Below are positions 15,942 to 24,111 of a DNA stretch of 37,946 bases, one piece after another. A program made the position numbers and the translations under genes. Every line of letters begins with the position of its first letter. Within the stretch, counting starts at the first letter, position 1. The DNA lies in contig CANDEH010000007.1 of assembly GCA_947383645.1 (NCBI GenBank), forward strand, positions 1 through 37,946, given 5' to 3'. Origin of the DNA: an uncultured Clostridia bacterium (GTDB lineage Bacteria > Bacillota > Clostridia > Oscillospirales > Oscillospiraceae). A model generated the notes under the pieces. It was given only the letters and a program-made list of their open reading frames with translations, made no database searches and was not told where the DNA came from.

Positions 15942-16801
15942 AGGAGACCATACGCCAAATGAAGCTGAATCAGGCAAAAGAAACCGAGCTCAGGGCGCTT
16001 TGCCGACAGCTGCGCATAGATACGCTGAAGGCGATCCACGCCCGCCAGAGCGGACACGCCGGCGGTTCCCTGTCCATGTGTGAAATCGCAGCTGTGCTCT
16101 ACTTTGCATATCTGAATATCCGGCCGGAGGAGCCGGACTGGCCGGATCGGGACAGGGTTGTGCTCTGCAAGGGCCACGCGGCGCCCATGCTCTATGCGGC
16201 GCTGGCCAGAAGGGGATTCTTCCCCGTGGAGGAGCTTTCGACCCTGCGCTGTATGGACAGCAGGCTGCAGGGGCATCCCTGCGCGGGCAAGACCCCCGGC
16301 GTGGATGCGACCACCGGCCCTCTGGGTCTGGGGCTCTCCTTCGCCCTCGGCACGGCCCTTGCCCTTCGGATGGGCCGCTCCTCCGCCAGAACTTACGCCA
16401 TTCTGGGAGACGGCGAGCTGAATGAGGGGACGGTCTGGGAGGCCTGCATGGCCGCGGCCAAGTTCCATGCGGACAACCTGTGCGCCATTGTTGACTGGAA
16501 CGGCGTGCAGCTTGACGGAACCAGCGAGGAGATCATGCCGACGGGCGATCTGGCGGCAAAATTCCGGGCGTTCAACTGGCATGCCGTTGTCTGTGACGGA
16601 CACGATGTGTCCCAGCTGTACGCCGCCCTTGCGGAGGCGGAGACCGTCCGGGAGAAGCCGGCGGTGATCCTTGCGCGCACAGTCAAGGGGAAAGGGGTTT
16701 CTTTCATGGAGGGCAAGAATACCTGGCACGGGAAAGTCATCGACGACGAGAGCTTTTCCGCCGCCATGCGGGAGCTGGAGGGGGTGGCGCAGAATGGCTA
16801 A
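15938..16801 (+). CDS. Transketolase-like protein, N-terminal (ThDP-binding) subunit
   Basis: This 287-residue subunit has the ThDP pyrophosphate/metal motif GDGELNEG (157-164) with the distal DWNG (187-190), and histidines typical of transketolase: SGHAGG (His40), KGHAAP (His80) and QGHP (His113). It is the first half of a split transketolase, as found in many anaerobes and in specialised catabolic operons. It overlaps the dehydrogenase gene by four bases and the C-subunit gene by eight. The complex should transfer a two-carbon ketol unit between a ketose and an aldose acceptor. A housekeeping pentose-phosphate role is less likely here because it sits in a regulated catabolic operon. Confidence 0.93.
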   Translation: MKETIRQMKLNQAKETELRALCRQLRIDTLKAIHARQSGHAGGSLSMCEIAAVLYFAYLNIRPEEPDWPDRDRVVLCKGHAAPMLYAALARRGFFPVEELSTLRCMDSRLQGHPCAGKTPGVDATTGPLGLGLSFALGTALALRMGRSSARTYAILGDGELNEGTVWEACMAAAKFHADNLCAIVDWNGVQLDGTSEEIMPTGDLAAKFRAFNWHAVVCDGHDVSQLYAALAEAETVREKPAVILARTVKGKGVSFMEGKNTWHGKVIDDESFSAAMRELEGVAQNG

Positions 16802-17726
16802 GTCAATTCGTACCGCCTATGGCGAGGCCCTTGTCCGGTGCGGCGGGGAGAATTCCCATATTGTCGTGCTGGACGCCGATGTCAGCAGCTCCACCCAGAG
16901 CTGCCTGTTTGCAAGGGAGTACCCCGACCGGTTTTTTAACGTGGGTATTGCCGAGTCCAATATGAGCGCGATGGCGGCGGGATTTGCCTCCGTCGGAAAG
17001 GTTCCTTTTGTGAACACCTTTGCCGTTTTTCTCACCTCCATCGGCCTTGCGGCGGCCCGCCTGTTTGGCTCGTACTCCCATCTCCCCATCAAGCTGGTCG
17101 GCGCTTACGGCGGCCTGTCCGACGCCTTCGACGGGCCGAGCCATCACGCCCTGGAGGATATCGCCGTCATGCGGACGCTTCCGGGCTACGAGGTGTATGT
17201 TCCCAGCGACGAGGTGCAGGCCGAGTGGGTCACGCGCTATGCCGCCAGCACACCGAAGGCGATGTACCTGCGCATGTCCCGGGACGTATTCCCCGGCATC
17301 TACAGGGAGGGGAGGACATTTCGGAGAGGAAAGGCGCAGATTGTGCGCCAGGGAACAGACGCCAGCGTGATCGCCTGCGGCCTTATGGTCGGCAACGCGC
17401 TTCAGGCGGCGGAGCTTCTGGAGAAGAGGGGAATCAGCCTCCGTGTGGTGGACATGTTCTGCATCAAGCCGATTGACCGGGAGATGATTCTGCGCTGCGC
17501 AAGTCAGACGCGCGCGATTGTCAGCGCGGAGGAGCACAGTGTCATCGGCGGTCTGGGCGGCGCGGTGGCAGAAGTGCTCGCCCGGGAGGGCTGCGGCGTG
17601 CCGATGCGCTTTGTGGGGATGCGTGACTGTCACGCGGAATGCGGCCCCTATGCCGAGTTACAGCAGCGGTACGGCCTGGACGCCCAGGCGATTGCCGACG
17701 CGGTGTGCGAGGCCCTTGAGAAATGA
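16794..17726 (+). CDS. Transketolase-like protein, C-terminal (pyrimidine-binding) subunit
   Basis: The 310-residue partner subunit contains the invariant ThDP-activating glutamate in NVGIAESNM (Glu54), GPSHHALEDIAVMR in the pyrimidine domain, and the C-terminal transketolase domain (GLMVGNALQAAELLEKRGI, VDMFCIKPID, HSVIGGLGGAVAEVLA). The start ATG overlaps the N-subunit stop by eight bases, so stoichiometric production is expected. Together the two subunits total about 597 residues, near the usual single-chain size. Related split transketolases are known in apulose-4-phosphate and sulfosugar pathways, but no sugar kinase is present here, which leaves the donor unknown. Confidence 0.93.
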   Translation: MAKSIRTAYGEALVRCGGENSHIVVLDADVSSSTQSCLFAREYPDRFFNVGIAESNMSAMAAGFASVGKVPFVNTFAVFLTSIGLAAARLFGSYSHLPIKLVGAYGGLSDAFDGPSHHALEDIAVMRTLPGYEVYVPSDEVQAEWVTRYAASTPKAMYLRMSRDVFPGIYREGRTFRRGKAQIVRQGTDASVIACGLMVGNALQAAELLEKRGISLRVVDMFCIKPIDREMILRCASQTRAIVSAEEHSVIGGLGGAVAEVLAREGCGVPMRFVGMRDCHAECGPYAELQQRYGLDAQAIADAVCEALEK

Positions 17727-17764
17727 TATCCGCCGCAAAATGGCGATGTAAGGAGGAGGTTACT

Positions 17765-18538
17765 ATGAACGAGCGCTATGTCATCCAATCCATGTACGAC
17801 TACTTCAAGCTGGCGGGCAAATCCGCCATCGTCACCGGCGCCGCCAACGGGATCGGGGCCGGGATCGCGGAGACGCTCTCGTCCCTCGGCGTCAACGTGG
17901 TGGCCTGCGACATCGAGGACGACGCGCTGGCCGAGGTGGCGCGACGGCTGAACGAGGCCGGCGGGACCGTGACGCCGCTCCACTGCGATATCAGGCGGAC
18001 GGAGGACATCGACCGCGCGGTCCAGACGGCGGTGGACAGCTACGGCGGCGTGGACATCCTCGTCAACAACGCGGCCGGCTGCGGCGGCGGCAAGAAGATT
18101 GACGATATCGACGATGCGGAGTGGGACCGGCTGATCGAGCTGAACCTGACCTGCGTGTACAAGTTTATCATGCGGGTTCTGCCGCACATGCGGGCGAAGA
18201 AGTCGGGAAAGATTGTCAATATCAGCTCCGGCGCCGCGATCACCGGGGACTGGAGCGATCCCCACTACGCGGCGGCAAAGGGCGGCGTAATCAGTCTGGG
18301 CCGGGAGCTGGCCGTGGAGCTGGCGAAAGACCACATCTATATCAACACCATCGCGCCCGGATTGATCCGCACCCGCATGGTGCTTCCCTGGGAGTCTGTT
18401 GAAGCAAACAACATTTTAGTCGGCAGGCTGGGCGAGCCCGGCGATATCGGCGCAACCACCGCGTTTCTGGCTTCGGCGGCGTCCGATTTTTACACAGGCC
18501 AGGTCCTGTGCCCCAACGGCGGTTCCTGGATGTACTGA
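17765..18538 (+). CDS. SDR-family oxidoreductase (second of two)
   Basis: The 257-residue classical SDR has TGAANGIG (24-31), NNAAG, and Ser155, Tyr168 and Lys172 with the standard 13- and 4-residue spacings. ACDIED after the second strand suggests NAD preference. It resembles the first SDR in overall plan but differs throughout, so it likely works on another intermediate or stereocentre. AGGAGGAGG precedes the ATG. It follows the transketolase genes by 38 bases and precedes the transporter operon by 50 bases, and should be part of the same transcription unit. Confidence 0.9.
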   Translation: MNERYVIQSMYDYFKLAGKSAIVTGAANGIGAGIAETLSSLGVNVVACDIEDDALAEVARRLNEAGGTVTPLHCDIRRTEDIDRAVQTAVDSYGGVDILVNNAAGCGGGKKIDDIDDAEWDRLIELNLTCVYKFIMRVLPHMRAKKSGKIVNISSGAAITGDWSDPHYAAAKGGVISLGRELAVELAKDHIYINTIAPGLIRTRMVLPWESVEANNILVGRLGEPGDIGATTAFLASAASDFYTGQVLCPNGGSWMY

Positions 18539-18588
18539 TCTTTTAAGGGATGGCGTCCGGACCAAAATATTAGAAAAGGAGCAGACAG

Positions 18589-19764
18589 ATGAAGACTATG
18601 AAGAGAACGCTTGCCCTCTTGCTTGCGCTGGTTCTTGTACTGGCCTGTACGGCATGTGGGAAAAAGGACGATGACAAGATTGTCATCGGATGCATCGGGC
18701 CCATCACCGGCGACAACGCCTTCTACGGGCAGCTGCTGGAGGACTCCATCACCCTGATGGCGGAGAACTGCAACAAGGACGGCGGCATCCTCGGCAAGCA
18801 GGTGGAGCTGAAGATGTACGACGACCGCAGCGACCCCGTTGAGGCCACCAACGCCGCCCGCAAGGCGATCCAGCAGGACGGCGTCCAGGTGTTCATCGGC
18901 ACGGAGTCCTCCGCCACGACCCTCGCGCTGGCCCAGGTCTGCGAGGAGAACAACATTCCCTTTGTCTCCACGCTGGCCACCAATATCAAGGTCACGCGGA
19001 CGGACGACGGCGAGACCCGTCCCCAGTCCTTCCGCTCCTGCCTGAGCGATCCCCAGATGGGGTCGATCATGGCGCAGTACGCCTATCAGGAGCTCGGCCA
19101 CAGAACCGTCGGCGTGATTTACAATCTGGGCTCCGACTACTCCCTGGGCGTCATGCAGCAGTTTACCAGCACCTTTGAGAACGAGGGCGGTAAGATCGTC
19201 ACCAGCGAGGCGTATAACGACGGCGACGTGGACTACCGCGCCGTTTTGACCAAGATGAAGAATGCCGGTGATTTCGACTGCCTCTATATTGCCGTGGGCT
19301 ACTACAAGGAGGCCGGCCTCATCGCCAAGCAGGCCCGTGAGCTGGGGCTGAACCAGCCGATCATCAGCACGGACAGCATGATGGTGGGCAAGATGTTTGA
19401 GATCACCAGCGATGGCGTGGAGGGTGCGATTTATCCCGCGTCCTTCATCGTGGACCACCCCAATGTCCAGGCCTTCCTGGCCGAGTTTACGGAGAAGTTC
19501 GGCTACGATCCCTCCCAGGATTCCGCCGGCGATCTGGTCTGCGCCCATGACGCCTGGTTGATGGTGGAGACCGCCATCACGAACGCGGGCTCCGCCGAGC
19601 CGGCCAAGATCCGCGACGCGCTGGAGAATCTCGGCACGATTGACGCCATATGCGGCACCGTCACGGTGGTTCCGGAGACACACGACACGCTGCGTACATG
19701 CCCCATCTATCAGATTCGCAGCGAGGAGTTTATCAAGATCGCCGAGTTCACCCCGACGGCCTGA
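18589..19764 (+). CDS. Branched-chain amino acid-type ABC transporter, substrate-binding lipoprotein
   Basis: This 391-residue protein begins with a lipoprotein signal peptide (MKTMKRTLALLLALVLVLACTACGKK; the modified Cys is 20 or 23) followed by a Leu/Ile/Val-binding-type periplasmic-binding domain (Peripla_BP_6): IVIGCIGPITGDNAFYGQLLEDSITL, VFIGTESSATTLALAQVCEENNIPFVSTLATN and GVIYNLGSDYSLGVMQQF. It is expected on the outer face of the membrane, delivering ligand to the permeases encoded downstream. Proteins of this class bind amino acids, amides, urea or small aromatic and aliphatic acids far more often than free sugars, an important hint about the cluster substrate. A hairpin separates it from the permease genes. 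Confidence 0.93.
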   Translation: MKTMKRTLALLLALVLVLACTACGKKDDDKIVIGCIGPITGDNAFYGQLLEDSITLMAENCNKDGGILGKQVELKMYDDRSDPVEATNAARKAIQQDGVQVFIGTESSATTLALAQVCEENNIPFVSTLATNIKVTRTDDGETRPQSFRSCLSDPQMGSIMAQYAYQELGHRTVGVIYNLGSDYSLGVMQQFTSTFENEGGKIVTSEAYNDGDVDYRAVLTKMKNAGDFDCLYIAVGYYKEAGLIAKQARELGLNQPIISTDSMMVGKMFEITSDGVEGAIYPASFIVDHPNVQAFLAEFTEKFGYDPSQDSAGDLVCAHDAWLMVETAITNAGSAEPAKIRDALENLGTIDAICGTVTVVPETHDTLRTCPIYQIRSEEFIKIAEFTPTA

Positions 19765-19829
19765 TTGCGATTCACTTAGGAAGGATGGTTCGAGCGGGTC
19801 GTGCGTCTCCGCACTGTAGCGGCCCGCTT

Positions 19830-19868
19830 CTGCCAGGCCGGGTGTTGTAACGATATCCGGCCTGGCAG
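19830..19868 (+). promoter_or_regulatory. Intercistronic hairpin between binding-protein and permease genes
   Basis: Perfect 12-base arms CTGCCAGGCCGG (19830-19841) and CCGGCCTGGCAG (19857-19868) in the 143-base gap. There is no T run. Such structures usually protect the upstream mRNA or partly terminate, giving more binding protein than permease. Confidence 0.65.
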
Positions 19869-19907
19869 ATGAACAGTTTGCCGCATTTAGAGCAGAGGAG
19901 AGTGCAC

Positions 19908-20783
19908 ATGTTTTTCCAACAACTTATTAACGGAATATCGGTTGGAAGTATTTACGCGCTTTTGGCCGTCGGCTATGCGTTGATCTATAGCCTGCTGAAT
20001 TTTACAAATTTTGCCCACGCGATTACCGTGACGATTGCCGCCTTTGGCTGCTTCTGGTTTCAGACCCTCGTTTCGCAGAACCTCCTGTCCGGCCTTTTTG
20101 CGGGGATTATTACCGCGATCATTGTCGGCATTCTGATCGAGCTGCTGGCCTACCGGCCGCTGCTGGTGAAGAAGGCGCGGCGGCTGTACCTGATGATCGT
20201 TGGGCTTGGCGTAAGCATCCTGTGCGAGAACCTGATGATTATTGTGTTCACAGGGCGCGTCCGGGTGTATCCCGCCAGCTTTTCCGATGTCTCGGTCAAC
20301 ATCTTCGGTACGGCGACGGGGCTGATTGATGTGATTATCCTGATTGTCAGTCTGGTGGCCCTCCTGTGCGTGGAGCTGTACATCGAGCGGACAAGAACGG
20401 GTCTCGCCATCAGAAGCTCCGCGTTCAATCTGGAGGCCACGGCGCTGATGGGAGTCAACACAAACCGGCTGATTCTGACGGTGTTCATTATTGCGGGGCT
20501 GCTTGCCGGCGTGGCGGGCGTTCTCCTCGGTGCAAAGTACACGACCTACACCTCGCTTGGAACCTATATGACGAATAAGGCCTTCATTGCGGCGGTGGTC
20601 GGCGGCCTCGGCAGTCTTCCCGGGGCCGTGCTGGGCGCGATGCTTCTCGGGATTGCGGAATCCTTTGTTTCCGCCTACATCTCCACCGCGTTCCGGGATC
20701 TGTTCGCCTACTGTATCCTGATCGTCATCCTCCTGATCCGCCCCTCCGGACTGATGGGCAAGGCGGACGGGGACAAGGCTTAA
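19908..20783 (+). CDS. Branched-chain amino acid-type ABC transporter permease, LivH family
   Basis: The 291-residue integral membrane protein has about eight hydrophobic spans and the LivH features GISVGSIYALLAVGYALIYSLLNFTNFAH at the N-terminus and AAVVGGLGSLPGAVLGAMLLG near the C-terminus. It pairs with the LivM-type permease to form the channel. The ATG at 19908 with GAGGAG upstream is preferred over an in-frame ATG 39 bases earlier that sits in the intercistronic hairpin region. Ends 14 bases before the next gene. Confidence 0.93.
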   Translation: MFFQQLINGISVGSIYALLAVGYALIYSLLNFTNFAHAITVTIAAFGCFWFQTLVSQNLLSGLFAGIITAIIVGILIELLAYRPLLVKKARRLYLMIVGLGVSILCENLMIIVFTGRVRVYPASFSDVSVNIFGTATGLIDVIILIVSLVALLCVELYIERTRTGLAIRSSAFNLEATALMGVNTNRLILTVFIIAGLLAGVAGVLLGAKYTTYTSLGTYMTNKAFIAAVVGGLGSLPGAVLGAMLLGIAESFVSAYISTAFRDLFAYCILIVILLIRPSGLMGKADGDKA

Positions 20784-20797
20784 GGAGGGAATCGACT

Positions 20798-21691
20798 GTG
20801 ACATATGTTGTTGGTATTGCGACACAGGTGGGGGTCTACCTCATTGCGATTCTCGGCGTATCTGTGATCTGCGGCTTTACCGGGATGTTCTCCATGGGCC
20901 ACGCCGGCTTTATGGCGATTGGCGCGTACGTCTCCTCGCTGCTCTCCATGCGTCTCGGCCTTCCGGTGCCGGTTTCCATTCTCTGCGGCGCGGCGCTGGC
21001 GACGCTGTTCGGCGTCCTGGTCAGCCTGCCGACGCTGAAGCTGCGGGACGACTATTTTCTTATTGTCACGCTGGGCGTGGGCGAGGGTGTGCGTCTGATT
21101 ATCCAGAATCTGACGGATCTGACCGGCGGCGCCCGCGGCCTGACCAGTATCCCGCGCTTCACCAATATCTGGATTGTCCTGGTCTGCCTGCTGCTCACAA
21201 TCGCGTTTATCAAGGCCTTTCTGAAATCCAAATTTGGCCGGAACTGTATTGCCATCCGGGAGGAGGAGCTGGCGGCGAAATCCGTAGGCATCAGTATCTT
21301 CCGCTACAAGCTGATCGCCATGACCATCAGCTGCGTGCTCTGCGGCCTCTCTGGCGGCCTTCTGGCCCACTACATGGGCTACCTGACGCCCAATCTCTTC
21401 CGTATGGTCAAGTCGGAGGAGCTGATTATCCCCGTCATTCTGGGCGGCCGCGGCAGCCTGACGGGAACCATTATCGCCGGTCTTCTGCTGCTTCCGCTGC
21501 CGGAGCTGCTGCGCTTCGGCTCGGCGCAGGAGTGGCGCATGGTGGTCTATGCGTTTCTTGTCATCATCGTGATTACCTTCCGTCCCTCGGGCCTCATGGG
21601 AACGAAGGAGCTGACGCTGCGGGGCATACAGGACGCATGGCGGAAGGCCGCGGACTGGCTGCATTCCCGGAGAAAGGGGGAGAAGGTATGA
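20798..21691 (+). CDS. Branched-chain amino acid-type ABC transporter permease, LivM family
   Basis: The 297-residue membrane protein has the LivM hallmark GVSVICGFTGMFSMGHAGFMAIGAYVSS and the cytoplasmic-loop region SKFGRNCIAIREEELAAKSVGI, followed by GGRGSLTGTIIAG. It starts with GTG preceded by TAAGGAGGG. The stop overlaps the start of the LivG-type ATPase gene (ATGA), indicating coupled translation within a complete transporter operon. Confidence 0.93.
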   Translation: MTYVVGIATQVGVYLIAILGVSVICGFTGMFSMGHAGFMAIGAYVSSLLSMRLGLPVPVSILCGAALATLFGVLVSLPTLKLRDDYFLIVTLGVGEGVRLIIQNLTDLTGGARGLTSIPRFTNIWIVLVCLLLTIAFIKAFLKSKFGRNCIAIREEELAAKSVGISIFRYKLIAMTISCVLCGLSGGLLAHYMGYLTPNLFRMVKSEELIIPVILGGRGSLTGTIIAGLLLLPLPELLRFGSAQEWRMVVYAFLVIIVITFRPSGLMGTKELTLRGIQDAWRKAADWLHSRRKGEKV

Positions 21692-22461
21692 GCGATCACC
21701 CGTATGCGCTGGAGCTGGTAGATGTCTGCAAGAATTTCAGCGGAATTCAGGCCTCCCAGAACATCAATATTCAGGTGGAGGAGAATCAGATCTACGGCAT
21801 TATCGGCCCAAACGGCGCGGGGAAGACCACGCTGTTCAATCTGATTACCGGCGTCTATCCCCCCACCAGCGGCAGCATCCTCTTCTATGGGCAGCACATT
21901 GAGGGGATGGAGATTCATAAGATCGCCCAGCTTGGCATCGCAAGAACCTTTCAGAATATTCGCCTGTTTGACGATCTCACCGTCTATGAAAATGTGCTGA
22001 CCGCCTATCAGGACAACCTGACCTATACCTTCTGGGAGGCGATCTTTAAGACCAGACGCTACCGGGAGCAGGAGAAGCAGGCCAGGGAGGTCTGTCTGGA
22101 CATCCTGCGGCGCGTCGGCCTCTATGACCAGCGCGATATGCACGCCAACAAGCTGCCCTACGGACAGCAGCGGCGTCTGGAGATCGTGCGGGCGCTGGTC
22201 ACGGGCGCGAAGCTCATTCTGATGGATGAGCCGGCGGCAGGCATGAATGAGGAGGAATCTGCGGAGCTCTCGGCGATTATCAAGCAGATTCGGGATGATT
22301 TCCACGTCACCATCGTCATTATTGACCACCACATGGACGTGATTATGGAGGTGTGCGAGACCATTACCGTGGTGAACTTCGGCCAGATGCTGGCAAGCGG
22401 CACGGCGGAAGAGGTGCAGGAAAATCAGGAAGTGATCGACGCATATTTGGGGGTGGAATAA
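21688..22461 (+). CDS. Branched-chain amino acid-type ABC transporter ATP-binding protein, LivG family
   Basis: The 257-residue ATPase has Walker A GPNGAGKTT, a Q-loop in ARTFQNIRLF, the LivG-type signature LPYGQQRRLEI in place of LSGGQ, Walker B LILMDEPAAGMN and the switch histidine in VIIDHHMD. The start follows AAAGGGGGAGAAGGT and overlaps the LivM gene. It forms the nucleotide-binding dimer with the LivF-type protein encoded next. Confidence 0.94.
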   Translation: MSDHPYALELVDVCKNFSGIQASQNINIQVEENQIYGIIGPNGAGKTTLFNLITGVYPPTSGSILFYGQHIEGMEIHKIAQLGIARTFQNIRLFDDLTVYENVLTAYQDNLTYTFWEAIFKTRRYREQEKQAREVCLDILRRVGLYDQRDMHANKLPYGQQRRLEIVRALVTGAKLILMDEPAAGMNEEESAELSAIIKQIRDDFHVTIVIIDHHMDVIMEVCETITVVNFGQMLASGTAEEVQENQEVIDAYLGVE

Positions 22462-22462
22462 C

Positions 22463-23170
22463 ATGCTTGAAATCAGAGATCTGAGTTTTTTCTACGGGAA
22501 GATTCAAGCACTGAACCACCTCAGCCTGGAGCTGCGCGACGGGGAGATTCACGCCGTGATCGGCGCCAACGGCGCGGGAAAGACCACCATGATGAACTGC
22601 ATTGCCGGACAGCTGGTCCCGCAGTCGGGGGAAATTCTCCTTGACGGCGAGAAGCTCCCCAATGCGCCGCACATGGTCGTCAGCCGCGGCGTGGTGCTGG
22701 TTCCCGAGGGGCGGCAGATTTTCCACAACCTCACGGTGGAGGAGAATCTGCTCATGGGCGGCTATACCATCAAGGACCGGTCGCCCGGCGTGGAGCGGTC
22801 CTATGAGATGTTCCCGCGGCTGAAGGAGCGGCGGCGGCAGCGGGCGGGGACGCTCTCCGGCGGTGAGCAGCAGATGCTGGCGATTGCCCGCGGCCTGATG
22901 TCCGACCCGAAGATCATCCTGTTTGACGAGCCGTCCCTCGGTCTGGCGCCGCTGATTGTGAACGACGTGATGAGCAATATCAAGAAAATCAACGAGAGCG
23001 GCGTGACTGTGATGCTGGTGGAGCAGAATGCGCGTAAGGCGCTGGCCATTGCCACCCGCGCCAGTGTCATCGAGCAGGGCCGCGTCGTGAAATCCGGCCT
23101 GGCGGCAGAGATCGCGGCGGATGAATCGGTGATCTCCAACTACCTTGGCAAGGCGAAGCGGAAGGACTGA
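22463..23170 (+). CDS. Branched-chain amino acid-type ABC transporter ATP-binding protein, LivF family
   Basis: The 235-residue ATPase has Walker A GANGAGKTT, signature LSGGEQQMLAIARGLM, Walker B IILFDEPSLGLAP and the switch region VMLVEQNARKAL, the standard LivF pattern. It begins one base after the LivG-type stop. With the binding protein and two permeases it completes a five-gene importer. Confidence 0.94.
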   Translation: MLEIRDLSFFYGKIQALNHLSLELRDGEIHAVIGANGAGKTTMMNCIAGQLVPQSGEILLDGEKLPNAPHMVVSRGVVLVPEGRQIFHNLTVEENLLMGGYTIKDRSPGVERSYEMFPRLKERRRQRAGTLSGGEQQMLAIARGLMSDPKIILFDEPSLGLAPLIVNDVMSNIKKINESGVTVMLVEQNARKALAIATRASVIEQGRVVKSGLAAEIAADESVISNYLGKAKRKD

Positions 23171-23266
23171 CGCGCGGAGCGCTGTGCGCGGCGCCGACGC
23201 TGGACAGCCGCCGCCCTTGGAGAGGGGCGTGAAACACTACTACTTTTCTTATAAGGAGAACACAGC

Positions 23267-24109
23267 ATGAGTATTTCGTGGCCCGGTCATGCCAAAATTG
23301 CGGTTTCTCTGGCATTTGACCTCGACAGCAATACGATCTGGAAGAACAAGATCCGCGATCTCCCCAACGGTACGCGCTACCTCAAGGGTCCCTCCGTGGG
23401 GGAGTTCGGCCCCAACACGGCGGCTGACCGCATCCTCGACATCCTGGACGAGTTCGCGCTGAAGGCGACGTGGTTTGTTCCGGCGACGATTGTCGCCGAG
23501 AATCCGCTGCTCATCCGCCGGATCCTGGACGCAGGCCACGAGCTGTCCCACCACGGATTTGACCACACCAGCGATTACGGCGCGACCTTTGAGGAGCAGA
23601 GGGCCTATATCGAGCGCACCCAGGACGTCTTTATGGAGTACGCCGGCCTGCGCGCGGTGGGCTGCCGCAATACGGGCCCCCTCCTTGCCGAGACGGAGCA
23701 GTGGATGTATTCGGAGGGGGGCTTCATCTACCACACCCCCGGGTGCAGTCCCGATGTGCTGGAGTACTATGAGGTGGGCGGCGTGCGGACGGGCGCGGTC
23801 AACATTCCCTGCCCGGATGAGCTTGACGACTACATCATGAGCGTCTATAACTCCTACCCGCAGGTTCTGGTCGGGCTGCCCGCCGTGGCCTGCTATGACG
23901 GCATCTACAGGAAATTCATACGCGAAACGGAGGGCGCGGTGCGCTTCGGCCAGTCCATCTCCACGTCCTTCCATCCGCAGGTCTGCGGCCGCGGAGGCCG
24001 GGCGCTGCTGCTCCGGGACTACTGCAAATATCTCGCGGAGAGCCCTGACATCTGGTGCGCCCCCTGCGTTGACGTTGCCAAACATTACAAGTCTGAGATG
24101 GAGGGTTGA
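23267..24109 (+). CDS. Polysaccharide deacetylase-fold hydrolase (first of tandem pair)
   Basis: The 280-residue protein has the NodB-homology fold: a catalytic Asp motif (LAFDLD, taking the place of TFDDG) near residue 17-20, the KATWFVPATIV strand and the metal motif AGHELSHHGFDHT. No signal peptide is present, so unlike wall-modifying deacetylases it should act in the cytoplasm. Cytoplasmic members include PuuE-type allantoinases and other enzymes that hydrolyse amides, ureides or N-acyl groups. It follows the importer genes by 96 bases and is followed 2 bases later by a second homologue. A role in removing an acyl or carbamoyl group from the imported compound is an inference. Confidence 0.87.
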   Translation: MSISWPGHAKIAVSLAFDLDSNTIWKNKIRDLPNGTRYLKGPSVGEFGPNTAADRILDILDEFALKATWFVPATIVAENPLLIRRILDAGHELSHHGFDHTSDYGATFEEQRAYIERTQDVFMEYAGLRAVGCRNTGPLLAETEQWMYSEGGFIYHTPGCSPDVLEYYEVGGVRTGAVNIPCPDELDDYIMSVYNSYPQVLVGLPAVACYDGIYRKFIRETEGAVRFGQSISTSFHPQVCGRGGRALLLRDYCKYLAESPDIWCAPCVDVAKHYKSEMEG

Positions 24110-24111
24110 GT

